Shown here: positions 19,031 to 28,700 of the stretch, piece after piece
How positions within the stretch are numbered: position 1 is the stretch's first letter
How the letters are laid out: each line of letters opens with the position of its first letter
Assembly (NCBI GenBank): GCA_965230535.1
Contig: OZ246010.1
Span: forward strand, 806,001 to 870,000
DNA from: JAUILH01 sp965230535
GTDB lineage: Bacteria; Bacteroidota; Bacteroidia; Flavobacteriales_D; JAUILH01
Direction: 5' to 3'
Length of the DNA stretch: 64,000 nucleotides
Made by a program: the position numbers and the translations under genes
Notes under the pieces: generated by a model
Told to the model about the DNA's origin: nothing
Seen by the model: the letters and a program-made list of their open reading frames with translations, nothing else
The model's database searches: none

Positions 19031-20481
19031 TGATGTCTGATCAAATCAATGTAGAAGGGATTGAGTTTTCCCATTAATTTGGCATTGACAGTGACTCCAT
19101 TGGGACCCATTTTAAAATTTGAAAACGCCATTTCGTTCAAACTTCCTGTAATTGGACCATAAGCTGTTTTATATCCCTTTTTCAAATAAGCATTGACCTC
19201 TTTGTGGTACTTACTTAACTGTGGTTTCATATCATATTTAAGGTCTGCAAGAAATCGCTTGTAATGGGTCTTATTCGCCATCAATTCCAGACCATTGTTT
19301 AACAGGAAATTATTGGTTTTTGCATCCAGATCGTAGGACTTTACCTTCATCATGTAATCATTTTCATGCAATTCAATTTCGGCCCTCACATAAATCCATC
19401 CACGCGCTTTTTTAATGCTTTTTGCAACACCATCTATTCTAAACCCAACGATCAGTTCATTGTCTTTTGATCCGTAGATTTTGATTTCTTTCAATTTCAT
19501 GAATTTCTTCCCCTCATGCATGATGATATAATCTTCATACTTTTTATTCATATAGGTCTCCAGATATTCGTAACTCACAAAACCAGGAACCATGCATTGG
19601 TAAAATCCTTTCTTTCTGGAAGTACGAATTGGCTTAGGCAAAGGAGACTTTACATACCTAAAAGCCGAACTATCCACCCTCACAGCCAGGTTAAGTCCTA
19701 CCCCGAATTCCACATACTCTTTAGTGAAATTCAAATCTCCCATAAACACACGTTTTGGTCGACTGAGTAACCACAGATCATTGGAACCGGTATCTATTCG
19801 GGTATTGTTGTAAAACCCTCTCCAAATAACACCGGCTGTCTTTTTAAGGTCTAGTTTATTCAATTCTGTCTGAATGCTCCTTTCAATAGATGATCTTGAC
19901 TCGTTGATTTGCTTTTCAATACTTTGATCTACCATTGATGTCACAGGCACACTGATACTGCACATATTCTTATTAATGGGCCAGCCAATGTATTTGCAAG
20001 CCTGTAACTCAGCATGATCTACATGGTTATCCATTTTTAGTTTGGTTTTCAGGTTGTAGCCCTCAACACTTAAATTCGGATGTAAGTTGATTGCTCCCGA
20101 CAAACTATTGATATTCGCACTCACACCAGCTGTTTGACCGGAAACGGTTACTCCCAACACACCACTGGCAATGCCTTCAAGGTAATCAATATTGAAAGAG
20201 AGATCGTTCCGCTTAACTATTGGAGACAAATGCCCCAAATACACCTTGTACTTACCTTCCTTAATCTTTGAAATGCTACCGGAATATGTTCTTGGAAGAT
20301 TCATGGAAATCAAAGAGGTGAGTTCACCCATTTTTATTCTAACCGGAACGAAAATATAGGAGATGGTGTTCTTACTTTTTATTGAATGAATAGCCCGATC
20401 CGGTGGCCTGGTCTCTATTTTTTGTGAGAAACCAATGACTTGGATCAGAATAAAAAACAAAATTGTCAAACACACTTTCAC
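19027..20481 (-). CDS. DUF4403 family secreted protein
   Basis: A 484-residue protein with a signal peptide (FFILIQVIGFSQ, cleavage near residue 20) and a sequence resembling the Bacteroidota DUF4403 family: an early strand SYIFVPVRIKMGELTSLISMNLP, long amphipathic beta stretches, and internal pseudo-repeats with VDSSAFRY-like strands. The family has no established function. Its shape (repeated beta strands with alternating hydrophobic residues) recalls lipid-binding TULIP-like proteins, which is only inference. Translation starts at GTG 20479-20481, and a near-consensus TAACTTGG lies just upstream. It converges on the M23 gene with overlapping stop codons, giving a natural antisense overlap at both mRNA ends. 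Confidence 0.65.
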   Translation of the reverse strand: MKVCLTILFFILIQVIGFSQKIETRPPDRAIHSIKSKNTISYIFVPVRIKMGELTSLISMNLPRTYSGSISKIKEGKYKVYLGHLSPIVKRNDLSFNIDYLEGIASGVLGVTVSGQTAGVSANINSLSGAINLHPNLSVEGYNLKTKLKMDNHVDHAELQACKYIGWPINKNMCSISVPVTSMVDQSIEKQINESRSSIERSIQTELNKLDLKKTAGVIWRGFYNNTRIDTGSNDLWLLSRPKRVFMGDLNFTKEYVEFGVGLNLAVRVDSSAFRYVKSPLPKPIRTSRKKGFYQCMVPGFVSYEYLETYMNKKYEDYIIMHEGKKFMKLKEIKIYGSKDNELIVGFRIDGVAKSIKKARGWIYVRAEIELHENDYMMKVKSYDLDAKTNNFLLNNGLELMANKTHYKRFLADLKYDMKPQLSKYHKEVNAYLKKGYKTAYGPITGSLNEMAFSNFKMGPNGVTVNAKLMGKLNPFYIDLIRHH

Positions 20482-20564
20482 ACCGCCAAGTTACGCAGGA
20501 TTTTTTGTTAAAATATCTTAAAGATGTACCATTTCAGCTCTTTTACATTTAACTTACTAAACGA

Positions 20565-21632
20565 ATGCATTACTATTTTCTGGTCATATATCTTTTGGTT
20601 TCCTGTAGTACAAACGGAGACACGCACACTCCATCTATTCAGGAGAACAATGCCTTAGAAGAAAAGCCTGAAACTTCATCTCAAACACAGGTTGAAACTG
20701 AATCGAGCTCGGAACCAGAGCATTTTTTCAACCCATTGCTCAACGAAAATTTTTCCAATTGTTTTAGTTCTGGTCAAATCCTATCCTCAGATTTCGAAGA
20801 AGGCCTGGAAGTTTATAAACTGAAGAATTCCGTTATTCTATCACCTGGAAAAGGACTGATCACAAATGTAGCTGCAGGTTATGTCCAAAGCCAAATGACC
20901 TACGTTGAAAATGGCCGTATATGCACCTATACTTTATCCATTCATCACATCAATTCTTCGCTGGAAAAGGGCGATACCATCTGGGTTGGTGATACTTTGG
21001 GACATGCAAAAACAGAAGATAATTCTTATACCATTAGTGTGGATTCATGGACTGATTCGAAAGTAAATCCCGGAAAATGGGAATTAAATAAACTAGCCGC
21101 TCACAAAGACTTCATGATTCCCTCAGAAGTCAAGAACCTGATCATTGTAGACAAAGAGAATTACCATTTCTGGTACTACCTAAAAGGTGATTTAAAACAC
21201 GACTTTCCAATAGCTTTGGGTCAGGATCCTAAAGGACATAAGATGCAACAAGGCGACAATAAAACGCCTGAAGGTTTATACACGATTGTTGAGAAAATGA
21301 AAGGACCTTTTAACTCTCCAACGGGACCGTGGCTTGGCAATTCCTGGTTTAGATTGAATTACCCTAATAAATGGGATGCTGAAAAAGGATACGAAAACGG
21401 ATTGATCACCAAAGCACAAAGAGATGCCATCGTTCGGGCATTTAATGCCAACAGAGACACACCTAACAACACCAAACTAGGTGGTCATATTGGCATTCAT
21501 GGCTGGAATGGAGATTGGTATGAGTATAGCACACATGACGTGACCTGGGGTTGTGTATCTATGAGAAATCATCAAATTGATGAGATCTATGATGAAATTC
21601 CAGTAGGTACTAAGGTGTTTATTTTGCCTTGA
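20565..21632 (+). CDS. L,D-transpeptidase (YkuD) lipoprotein with an N-terminal degenerate LytM-like domain
   Basis: A 355-residue lipoprotein with lipobox LLVSC near residue 14, followed by a Ser/Glu-rich linker. Residues about 85-165 (VILSPGKGLITNV.., SIHHINSSLEKGDTIWVGDTLGHA) look like an M23/LytM fold that has lost its zinc ligands. Residues about 190-355 are a YkuD domain with HIGIHGWNGD and the catalytic WGCVSMRN (Cys as nucleophile), which forms 3-3 peptide cross-links or attaches proteins to peptidoglycan. It ends 14 bases inside the convergent 171-residue gene. The fusion suggests a peptidoglycan-binding module guiding the transpeptidase (inference). Confidence 0.82.
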   Translation: MHYYFLVIYLLVSCSTNGDTHTPSIQENNALEEKPETSSQTQVETESSSEPEHFFNPLLNENFSNCFSSGQILSSDFEEGLEVYKLKNSVILSPGKGLITNVAAGYVQSQMTYVENGRICTYTLSIHHINSSLEKGDTIWVGDTLGHAKTEDNSYTISVDSWTDSKVNPGKWELNKLAAHKDFMIPSEVKNLIIVDKENYHFWYYLKGDLKHDFPIALGQDPKGHKMQQGDNKTPEGLYTIVEKMKGPFNSPTGPWLGNSWFRLNYPNKWDAEKGYENGLITKAQRDAIVRAFNANRDTPNNTKLGGHIGIHGWNGDWYEYSTHDVTWGCVSMRNHQIDEIYDEIPVGTKVFILP

Positions 21633-22134
21633 GCAAGTCCGCAAAAGGATTGTGACTTTCTTTTTTGAATTTCACCATTTTATTGAGCAACCAATCTTCC
21701 TTTTGTTGATTCTCTTCTTCATCAAAAAAATAGAAACGAACACCTTGAGATGTTTCAATGATATTTTGGTCTATTTCATCAAGGGTTTCCTCAAAATCTA
21801 TTTGTTTTTCCTTAAGCCAGTCGAGAACCTTTAGATAAGTCACATCGGCTATTATACCATCTGTTTCCAATTTAAACTTATGGCTATCAGCAGGAGAACT
21901 ATTTGGCTGAAAGACAATTCCTTCAAGATTCAATTCTCTCCCTGAAATTCCAAAATGAAATTCGCAAATCCCGTACTTAATCAGACCCTTTCGTTTGTCT
22001 TTTTTAGACAGGGTGAGGTAGCTTTCGGATTTCCCCAACTTATTAATGAGTTTTTGCTGTTCCATTCCGAAAGGCAAACTTCTGAATTGGCCATTCTCAA
22101 CAAATCCTATAATAGATTCTGAAACACTACTCAT
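21619..22134 (-). CDS. Uncharacterised 171-residue cytoplasmic protein
   Basis: I do not recognise this family. It is a soluble, acidic and lysine-rich protein without signal peptide or membrane segment. Its N-terminal half (LPFGMEQQKLINKLGKSE, then YGICEFHFGISG) has the look of small immunity-like or SMI1-like folds, but no diagnostic motif is visible. It overlaps the upstream membrane-protein gene by four bases (ATGA) and is the last gene of the five-gene CHU_C/PorP/OmpA operon, so it is probably co-expressed with that secretion module. Its 3' end overlaps the L,D-transpeptidase gene by 14 bases. Confidence 0.6.
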   Translation of the reverse strand: MSSVSESIIGFVENGQFRSLPFGMEQQKLINKLGKSESYLTLSKKDKRKGLIKYGICEFHFGISGRELNLEGIVFQPNSSPADSHKFKLETDGIIADVTYLKVLDWLKEKQIDFEETLDEIDQNIIETSQGVRFYFFDEEENQQKEDWLLNKMVKFKKESHNPFADLLKAK

Positions 22135-22502
22135 GATTTTCTTTCTGCGATTTTTAATACGGCATTTGCCAGAAGGCTGTTCATCAATACAAATCCAGTA
22201 TCCATTAGAATATTTTTGACCAAACCAAATCTTCGTGGATCTGGTCCAACCATGTTCTCATAGATTAGATAAATTACTGCAGCTGCGCCCACTCCCAGAC
22301 CAAGGAGATAAACAATGGATCGAATTCTCTTTGCACCATCAAACAGCTTTTCCAGACCAAAATACGTGTACAAAGCTGTTGCTGCCATTAAAACGCCTGT
22401 TGAATAAGCGTTTATGTCTTCAGAGGGGTGGTTATCTCTCGTCATGAAAAACCAGACTGCAAACAAAACCAACCAAAAGATAATATGACGACTCAACTGC
22501 AC
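22131..22502 (-). CDS. Small four-helix membrane protein
   Basis: A 123-residue protein with about four hydrophobic segments (residues 7-20, 33-50, 63-83, 100-116). It resembles the membrane part of LytS/LytTR-type sensor kinases (HIIFWLVLFAVWFF) but carries no kinase domain. Start at GTG 22500-22502, ten bases after the OmpA-DUF1573 stop. It shares an ATGA overlap with the following gene. Function unknown. Its place inside the operon suggests an inner-membrane accessory to the envelope proteins encoded upstream. Confidence 0.6.
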   Translation of the reverse strand: MQLSRHIIFWLVLFAVWFFMTRDNHPSEDINAYSTGVLMAATALYTYFGLEKLFDGAKRIRSIVYLLGLGVGAAAVIYLIYENMVGPDPRRFGLVKNILMDTGFVLMNSLLANAVLKIAERKS

Positions 22503-22512
22503 TATCGATCAA

Positions 22513-24732
22513 CTATAAAATATCAGCTGTCACACTCAACACTTTCTCCTTAGGGAAACCATTGTTTGTGACTTTTATCGGATACATGTTCTTTCCTTTT
22601 TGCTGAGAAGGGTCAAAGCTAATCTTAAAACTGGCTTTTTCACCCGGTTTAAGTGTCGTTTTCTCAAAATCGATTGTGACACATGGACATTCACTCTCAA
22701 CGCTTTCAACACTTAGATTTTCCTTTCCTGTATTTGTATAGGTAAAAGTATGTTCCAATTTTTCCAATGAATTCAGCACTCCGAAATCATATACTTCCGA
22801 ATCAAAATGGATTTCTGCATAGGTGCTGTCAGATTCATTTTTAATCTGAACGCTCTGAATCTCAATTTTTCTCTCCTGAGCTGCTTTTCTACTGTAAACT
22901 GAGTTTTTCTGGTCGTTAGGATTATCTGAAGTGGTCTGATCGGCAGTATACTCACCAAACGGAATTTGAATAAAGCTCAAAGAACCGCCATCACTTGATG
23001 TGCCATCAATATACGGTCTCAATCTTCCGTTGTCGTACTCCTTCAGATAATTGATCATACTTGAAATTCTTCGATAGGTCAATTTCACATTGTATTCCGT
23101 TTTTGCCAGCGGACTCGCGTATCCCTGCACTGTCATTTCTATCTTTTGTCCTTTCTCCAACTCGACCAACAAAAGCCTGGTAAACAGCTCCAGATCTTCC
23201 ACACCTTTATCCACTTTATTGAAGAAAAAGTCTTCTATATCCGAACGGGAATCCTCTGCCTTCTGCCCTTTCAACCCGGCACTGTACTTCTGTTTGTACT
23301 CCGGAATCATATCGTGGTAACGGTTGTAAGTCGTGAGGTAATTTAATGTGGTGAAAGTATCCAGGGTATTTGGGTTAGGCCTGTCGTTGTGAAAGTACAG
23401 AGTCACGGGTAAGTGACGGTTCAGGTCTTCCAGGTCTTTGTACTCTTCCTTTTCCGGCTCGTCTTGCGGTAACTCAACAATGTATACGTCATTACAGCAA
23501 TTGCCGTGTGTTTGCGACAAACTTCCGGTTCTGTTTGAGCTCAATTGAGCCTTAAACAAATCAGTCTTTTTGTAGTAAATGTCGTTGGCAACAGAATTCA
23601 CAGGCTTCTTGAGGTTTCTTGGTTTAGAGAATTTTCCGCCCAAGGTCCCATTAGAACTAAAAACATCCATACCGCCATAACCGTAATGCCAGGTTGAACT
23701 GAAGTAAAGTCTTTTTTCAATGACATTGTAATACGGGCTGATTTCATCGTCTGGCGAGTTCACTATTTTCCCCAGATTCTTTGGTTCTGAATATTGATTT
23801 CCATTGTTACTTACTTCTGAAAACCAAATATCCAGGCCTCCCTGTCCTCCGTCTCTATTACTGCTAAACAGCAAATATTCTTTTCCCGAATTGCTAAAAA
23901 CAAATGGCTGTACACTGCTCTTCCCTTTTTGATTAACCACTCCTAATTTGTCCGGATTGGACCAGGAATCTCCATTTTTTCTTGCAATATAAATCTGGCA
24001 GGGTTCCTCTCCCACACATCTGGTAAAATACAAACGCTTGCCATCCTCAGAGAAAACAGCTTCTCCATTGTCACCAGTTACAGAATTTATAACTGAATCC
24101 AAAGCTGTAAATCCGGAGCCTTCTTTTTTATAAATCTGAATGCGGTAGTCTTCATCCAGAACGACCTGGGCTTTGGTTTCTCTGGCTTTCATGGAAGAAA
24201 TGTACTGTTCATCCCCTACCATCAAAGGACTGAACTCAGAATCTTCTGTATTGAAATCGGCCGGCTTAATTTCCCAATCACTTGAATCTTTTCTTGATTT
24301 ATATGCCCAGTTACAGGCCTTCATTTCCTGACGTGATTTCAGACCATAATAACTTTTAGATTTTCTTCCGAGCACCTTCTTCACCTGTTTCCAGGTAGTG
24401 ATAGATTCTCTGTACATTCCCATATTTTTTTGAAGCAAGGCTTTATAATAGATGCTCTCCGGATAGATTTTCCCTTTTCCTTTGTTAGCTACTTTAGTGT
24501 AATAGTAAAGCGCCTTTGGGTAGTTATTATACGCATATAAAGCACCTGCATATTTGTTCAAAACGTCTATAGATGCTGAGTCGTAATTAAGTGCTTTTTC
24601 GTAGAAAGTAATGGCTTGATGGTAATCACCTGCTCTCATGCTTTCCTCTCCATATTTCAAACACTGTTTAAGACTTTGAGCCTGCCCCAAACTCATCCAT
24701 CCGCACAATATCAACACACCCAACAGTCTCAT
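22513..24732 (-). CDS. PorE-like TPR / PD40 propeller / OmpA-like protein with C-terminal DUF1573
   Basis: A 739-residue envelope protein. Signal peptide MRLLGVLILCGWMSLGQAQ; TPR-like helices to about residue 150; PD40/WD40-like propeller about 165-420 with blades such as FSSNRDGGQGGLDIW and LYFSSTWHYGYGGMDVF; OmpA-like region about 445-600; DUF1573 domain in the last 95 residues (YDFGVLNSLEKLEHTF.., SECPCVTID..). In PorE-type proteins this layout links the T9SS to peptidoglycan. The OmpA part has QGYASPLAKTEYN and RRISS, with Ala-Ser replacing the usual Thr-Asp of the diaminopimelate-binding loop. Start chosen at ATG 24732, in TAATG overlap with the PorP stop. A GTG at 24753 is the alternative. 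Confidence 0.85.
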   Translation of the reverse strand: MRLLGVLILCGWMSLGQAQSLKQCLKYGEESMRAGDYHQAITFYEKALNYDSASIDVLNKYAGALYAYNNYPKALYYYTKVANKGKGKIYPESIYYKALLQKNMGMYRESITTWKQVKKVLGRKSKSYYGLKSRQEMKACNWAYKSRKDSSDWEIKPADFNTEDSEFSPLMVGDEQYISSMKARETKAQVVLDEDYRIQIYKKEGSGFTALDSVINSVTGDNGEAVFSEDGKRLYFTRCVGEEPCQIYIARKNGDSWSNPDKLGVVNQKGKSSVQPFVFSNSGKEYLLFSSNRDGGQGGLDIWFSEVSNNGNQYSEPKNLGKIVNSPDDEISPYYNVIEKRLYFSSTWHYGYGGMDVFSSNGTLGGKFSKPRNLKKPVNSVANDIYYKKTDLFKAQLSSNRTGSLSQTHGNCCNDVYIVELPQDEPEKEEYKDLEDLNRHLPVTLYFHNDRPNPNTLDTFTTLNYLTTYNRYHDMIPEYKQKYSAGLKGQKAEDSRSDIEDFFFNKVDKGVEDLELFTRLLLVELEKGQKIEMTVQGYASPLAKTEYNVKLTYRRISSMINYLKEYDNGRLRPYIDGTSSDGGSLSFIQIPFGEYTADQTTSDNPNDQKNSVYSRKAAQERKIEIQSVQIKNESDSTYAEIHFDSEVYDFGVLNSLEKLEHTFTYTNTGKENLSVESVESECPCVTIDFEKTTLKPGEKASFKISFDPSQQKGKNMYPIKVTNNGFPKEKVLSVTADIL

Positions 24733-25742
24733 TATTTCATATAATTTGGACACGACCTGTGAATCTCCGGTCTGTATTTAAAATATCTCAACTTGTATAT
24801 CAGTGCTACTTCCCATCCCCCTCTTCTTGCTGACGCAGGCTTTAGGTTAGACAGGTTTAAATCATAGCTCAGTCCAACATGCCAGTTATCGTAATCCATT
24901 CCCAAAAACATATACCCTGCATCCCCTCCACGGTAAAACAATCCCCCGTATAAAGCTCTGTACTGACCACGTTCATCAACCAAAATGTACTTTCCAAGAT
25001 TCCCGAACACAAGTTCTTTGTATTTGCCCTGAAACATAAATGAGAAACTTGGAATGAGGTCCCACTTGGTATTGATTGGGTATGATCCTCTTAATTGGAT
25101 CAATGCTCTTCTGTCTCGTCTGATGGTTTCGTCCGTAAAGAAGCTTTGCTTTGGTTTGGTGATATTGAACAAAGCCACACCAGCTTCTCCCCACATGCGC
25201 TTACTTGGTTTGAAGAAATAGGTGGCACCTGTTGCCAGGTTTAAATATGTTTTGCTTTCACTTGCGAAATTTTCTCCGTTGCCCAATGACGCATCATAGT
25301 ACACTCCATTGTACTGCTTATCAAAAGATAAATCCGTGTAGTTAATGTTCTTAATAGCTAATCCGGTTTGAAGTCCAAACGAGATGGCATGAACCGTATC
25401 AGATGAAAGAGGCATGATATAGGCTCCTGACAAATTGATATCTATGGTCTGGAAACGAGAATCTCCTGTTATATCATGAAGGAAAGAAAAGGCGGCTCCG
25501 AAATTCTCTTTTTGGAAAGGATTCTTCATGTCTGCAGACAAAGCAAACGTATTGTATGGGTTGTCACTAATCGACCGCCATTGAACTCTTTGATTAGCCG
25601 CAAAACGATAATCTTCATCTATCATTCCTGCATTGGCAGGGTTATTAATGATAGGTGAATTGAAGAACTGAGAGAAGTGAATGTCCTGCCCATAAGTCAA
25701 AGAGCTTAGAAAAAGGGTGATATATAGAATTCTCAACTTCAA
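24732..25742 (-). CDS. PorP/SprF family type IX secretion outer-membrane protein
   Basis: A 336-residue beta-barrel protein with signal peptide (ends SLTYGQ) and the family opening QDIHFSQFFNSPIINNPANAG. Typical later pieces are NQRVQWRSI and YNTFALSADM. PorP/SprF proteins dock T9SS substrates with type B (CHU_C) C-terminal domains at the cell surface and are usually encoded directly downstream of their substrate. Here the substrate gene ends one base before this start, and the OmpA gene begins in a TAATG overlap with this stop. Length is normal. Confidence 0.92.
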   Translation of the reverse strand: MKLRILYITLFLSSLTYGQDIHFSQFFNSPIINNPANAGMIDEDYRFAANQRVQWRSISDNPYNTFALSADMKNPFQKENFGAAFSFLHDITGDSRFQTIDINLSGAYIMPLSSDTVHAISFGLQTGLAIKNINYTDLSFDKQYNGVYYDASLGNGENFASESKTYLNLATGATYFFKPSKRMWGEAGVALFNITKPKQSFFTDETIRRDRRALIQLRGSYPINTKWDLIPSFSFMFQGKYKELVFGNLGKYILVDERGQYRALYGGLFYRGGDAGYMFLGMDYDNWHVGLSYDLNLSNLKPASARRGGWEVALIYKLRYFKYRPEIHRSCPNYMK

Positions 25743-25743
25743 A

Positions 25744-28700
25744 CTATCTGATCAAAGTAACGTTTCCTTTCTTAAAATAAGGTTCTTCCGCACCTATACA
25801 GTTTCCTCTAAGGTAGTATACATATACATCCGGGTCACACTTCTTTCCTTTGAAGAAACCATCCCAACCAATGGCCGGATCCTGTGTTTCAAAAACCTGC
25901 TCTCCCCAACGATCGTATACTGTAAAATAGATCTCGTTAAGTGATTGTGTTCTCACCTTCAATACATCATTGTTCCCATCTCCATTTGGCGTAAATGCGT
26001 TAGGCACAAATATGTATGACTCGTCGCAAATGACTTCAAAAGTATAAATGTCAACTGTATCGCTTCTTTGACAAGCGCCATTGGTAATTGTTACGATATA
26101 TTGATTGTCTCCAAGATTGCCTGGGGTAACTTCCGAGTTAGCGGCATTGGGACTCGTAAAATCTGCAGCCGGAGACCAGGAGTAGTTATATCCGCTTGGT
26201 TGGACATGAGCCATTGTACTTCCTCCAAAGGCAATGGTATCTACATCTACCCAAGCATTGATTCCTGTTGGAGGTAAGTCCACTGTGACAAATACGGAAT
26301 CCTGTACAATACATCCTGCCAAACTGGTGGCCGTAAGATATACGTATTGGGATGTACTTGGATTGATGGTAATTGAATTGGTTCCATCTCCCGACACAAT
26401 GATGCTATCTGCCTCCCAATCGAAACTGATAAAAGGATCTGAAGGGTTTCCTCCGGATGCAGTAATTGTTCCCTGCTCTCCCAGACATAGCCCCAGATTA
26501 GCCGGAAGTGTGAGCGCATTGGCAGTAAAATCAACAAACACACTGTCTATGAGGTCGCAATTGGGGTTTTCGACTTTGACGTAATAGTAAGTTGGAACAA
26601 CGGGTGAAACTGTGATCGAACTATCTGTTAATGGCGAATTCAATGTATCCGAAAACTGGTTGTCTGAAGACCAGATGAAATTGCCATCGTGCCCTGATGC
26701 ACTGGCCCAAATATCAAAGGTAGCTGCCGAACAAATAACTGTGTCGTTATGCGTAGTTAAAGTTAATTCGGGGTAAACAGTTATGATTTGAACCGCCGTA
26801 TCTACCAATGCACAAACGGAATCTTCAATTGCCAGATAAACATAGTAAGTTCCCGTGTCGGTATAAGTTCTGACGGGAGACACTTCTGTTGAAGTAGTAT
26901 CGTTGTTTCCAAAGTCCCACAGGAAGTTGGTATTGTTCAAACTGTTGTTAGTAAAAGTCACCGTCAAAGGCGAACAACCACTCAGGTTATCCACCGTAAA
27001 ATCAGCCACCGGCATAATTTCAAAATCGAATTTAAACACACCATTGTTACAACCGGTACTTAAGTTGTCACAAGACCACGCACCAGGTGTGCAAGGGAAA
27101 TCATCATTATTTTGACAACCCGCGCATACAGATTGATACACAATTCCATTTGGATCGAAACGACTCGTACCTCCATCTACATGTTCCTGACTCAATCCTC
27201 CCCCATAATAAGAACCATAAAGCGGCAGAGGACCTTGAGCAAAGCGATCTAAAACCAAAAGATAAAAACCAAAACCGTCCATAGAACTGGTCGACCAGGC
27301 ATTAGGTGTTATAGGCATTGGGCCAATTGGTGTTGCCTGTAGAATATTCGCTCCCCAACCCGAAATGTAAATATTCCCACAGTGATCAATCAAAAAGGCT
27401 GAAGGGGAAATGTCGATTACCCCGGTTCCGCTACCAAAAATTGTTGAATACTCGAGTGCAGACAAAGTACTATCGATACTGGTTACAAACTGTCCACTGT
27501 TGGGGTTGGTATAAGTTCCTGCGGTTATCGGAAACGATCCAGGGCCCAAAGTTTGTCCCAGGGTGTGCAGTTTTCCGTGCCTGTCGAATTCTAAAAAGTA
27601 AGCCTGATCGTATGCTGAAGTCCCCAGAAAAGTCGAATGCATTAAAGCACTTCCGTCATTCTTGATTTTACAAATAAATCCATCCGCAATGCCTCCACCA
27701 TAGGTTGTTTGATAAGCCGAAGGTGTTACAGGAAATAAAGTTGAACTCGTCCCTCCGGAAACATAAACATCATAGTTATCATCAACCTTTAAAGCATAAG
27801 CGGCATCCTTGTTTTCCCCGTTGAGGAAAGTACTCCAGGTTAAGTTATCCAGAGTAGGATCAAATTTCATAACCACACCTGCCTGACCACCTTGAAAAGT
27901 GGTTCCGAATCCGTTTACAATAGGAAAGTCCGAGCTCTTACTACAAGTTGCTATGTAGCAATTCCCCAGATCGTCGACCATCACCTCACCTCTAAACTGA
28001 TCTCCATAATTGTATAGTAGAGAATCATAGGCCAGATTTGAAGTAGCCTGAGCGTCATTGTAGTTCATCCCGTCATTCTCCGAACCTCCAATATAGGTGC
28101 TTCCTAAAAGCATGGTCCCATCATTGCTCAACTTGGAGACATATAAATCCGTTCCGTTCACAAAGTTGGTTCCGTTAGGAGTAGAGTTATACGGCGTTCC
28201 TCCATTAAAGCTTTGATCGTAGGCAGTAGTATGTGTTGGAAAGTTGTTTGAACCAGTCAATCCGAACAAAAACAACTCATCCTGATCATTGATAATTAAA
28301 CTATGAACCGTCTCACATTGATCTCCTCCTATGTATGTTGAGTAAATCTGATTGGTTCCTGAATCGTTGTATTTAGTAATGGCAATGTCGGTAATTCCCG
28401 GTGCAGGTGTGCCAGCAAAAGTCACGTCATAAGCTCCTGTGGTAGTTGGAAATCCATCGTCAAATACAGTTCCTCCGGAGAATAGATTCCCGTTTAAATC
28501 GTAAGTTGCCGTCATACCAAAATTGTTAGCCGTAGATCCTGAACTGGTTGAGAAAATTAAGGTTGGATCAATGACCAGATCAACTGAATGGTCATAATCA
28601 TTTGGGAAATTGAAACTGAGGACATCTCCTTCAAGAACGTAATCACATCTCACTGTTTTCGTCTTACCGTTAATGATTTGATAAGCAAAAGGTGCCTGTT

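Noticed and set aside
21619..22502. Toxin-antitoxin pair of the small membrane protein and the 171-residue protein
   Set aside because: Sizes and order do not match known pairs, and both are coupled to the upstream secretion operon.
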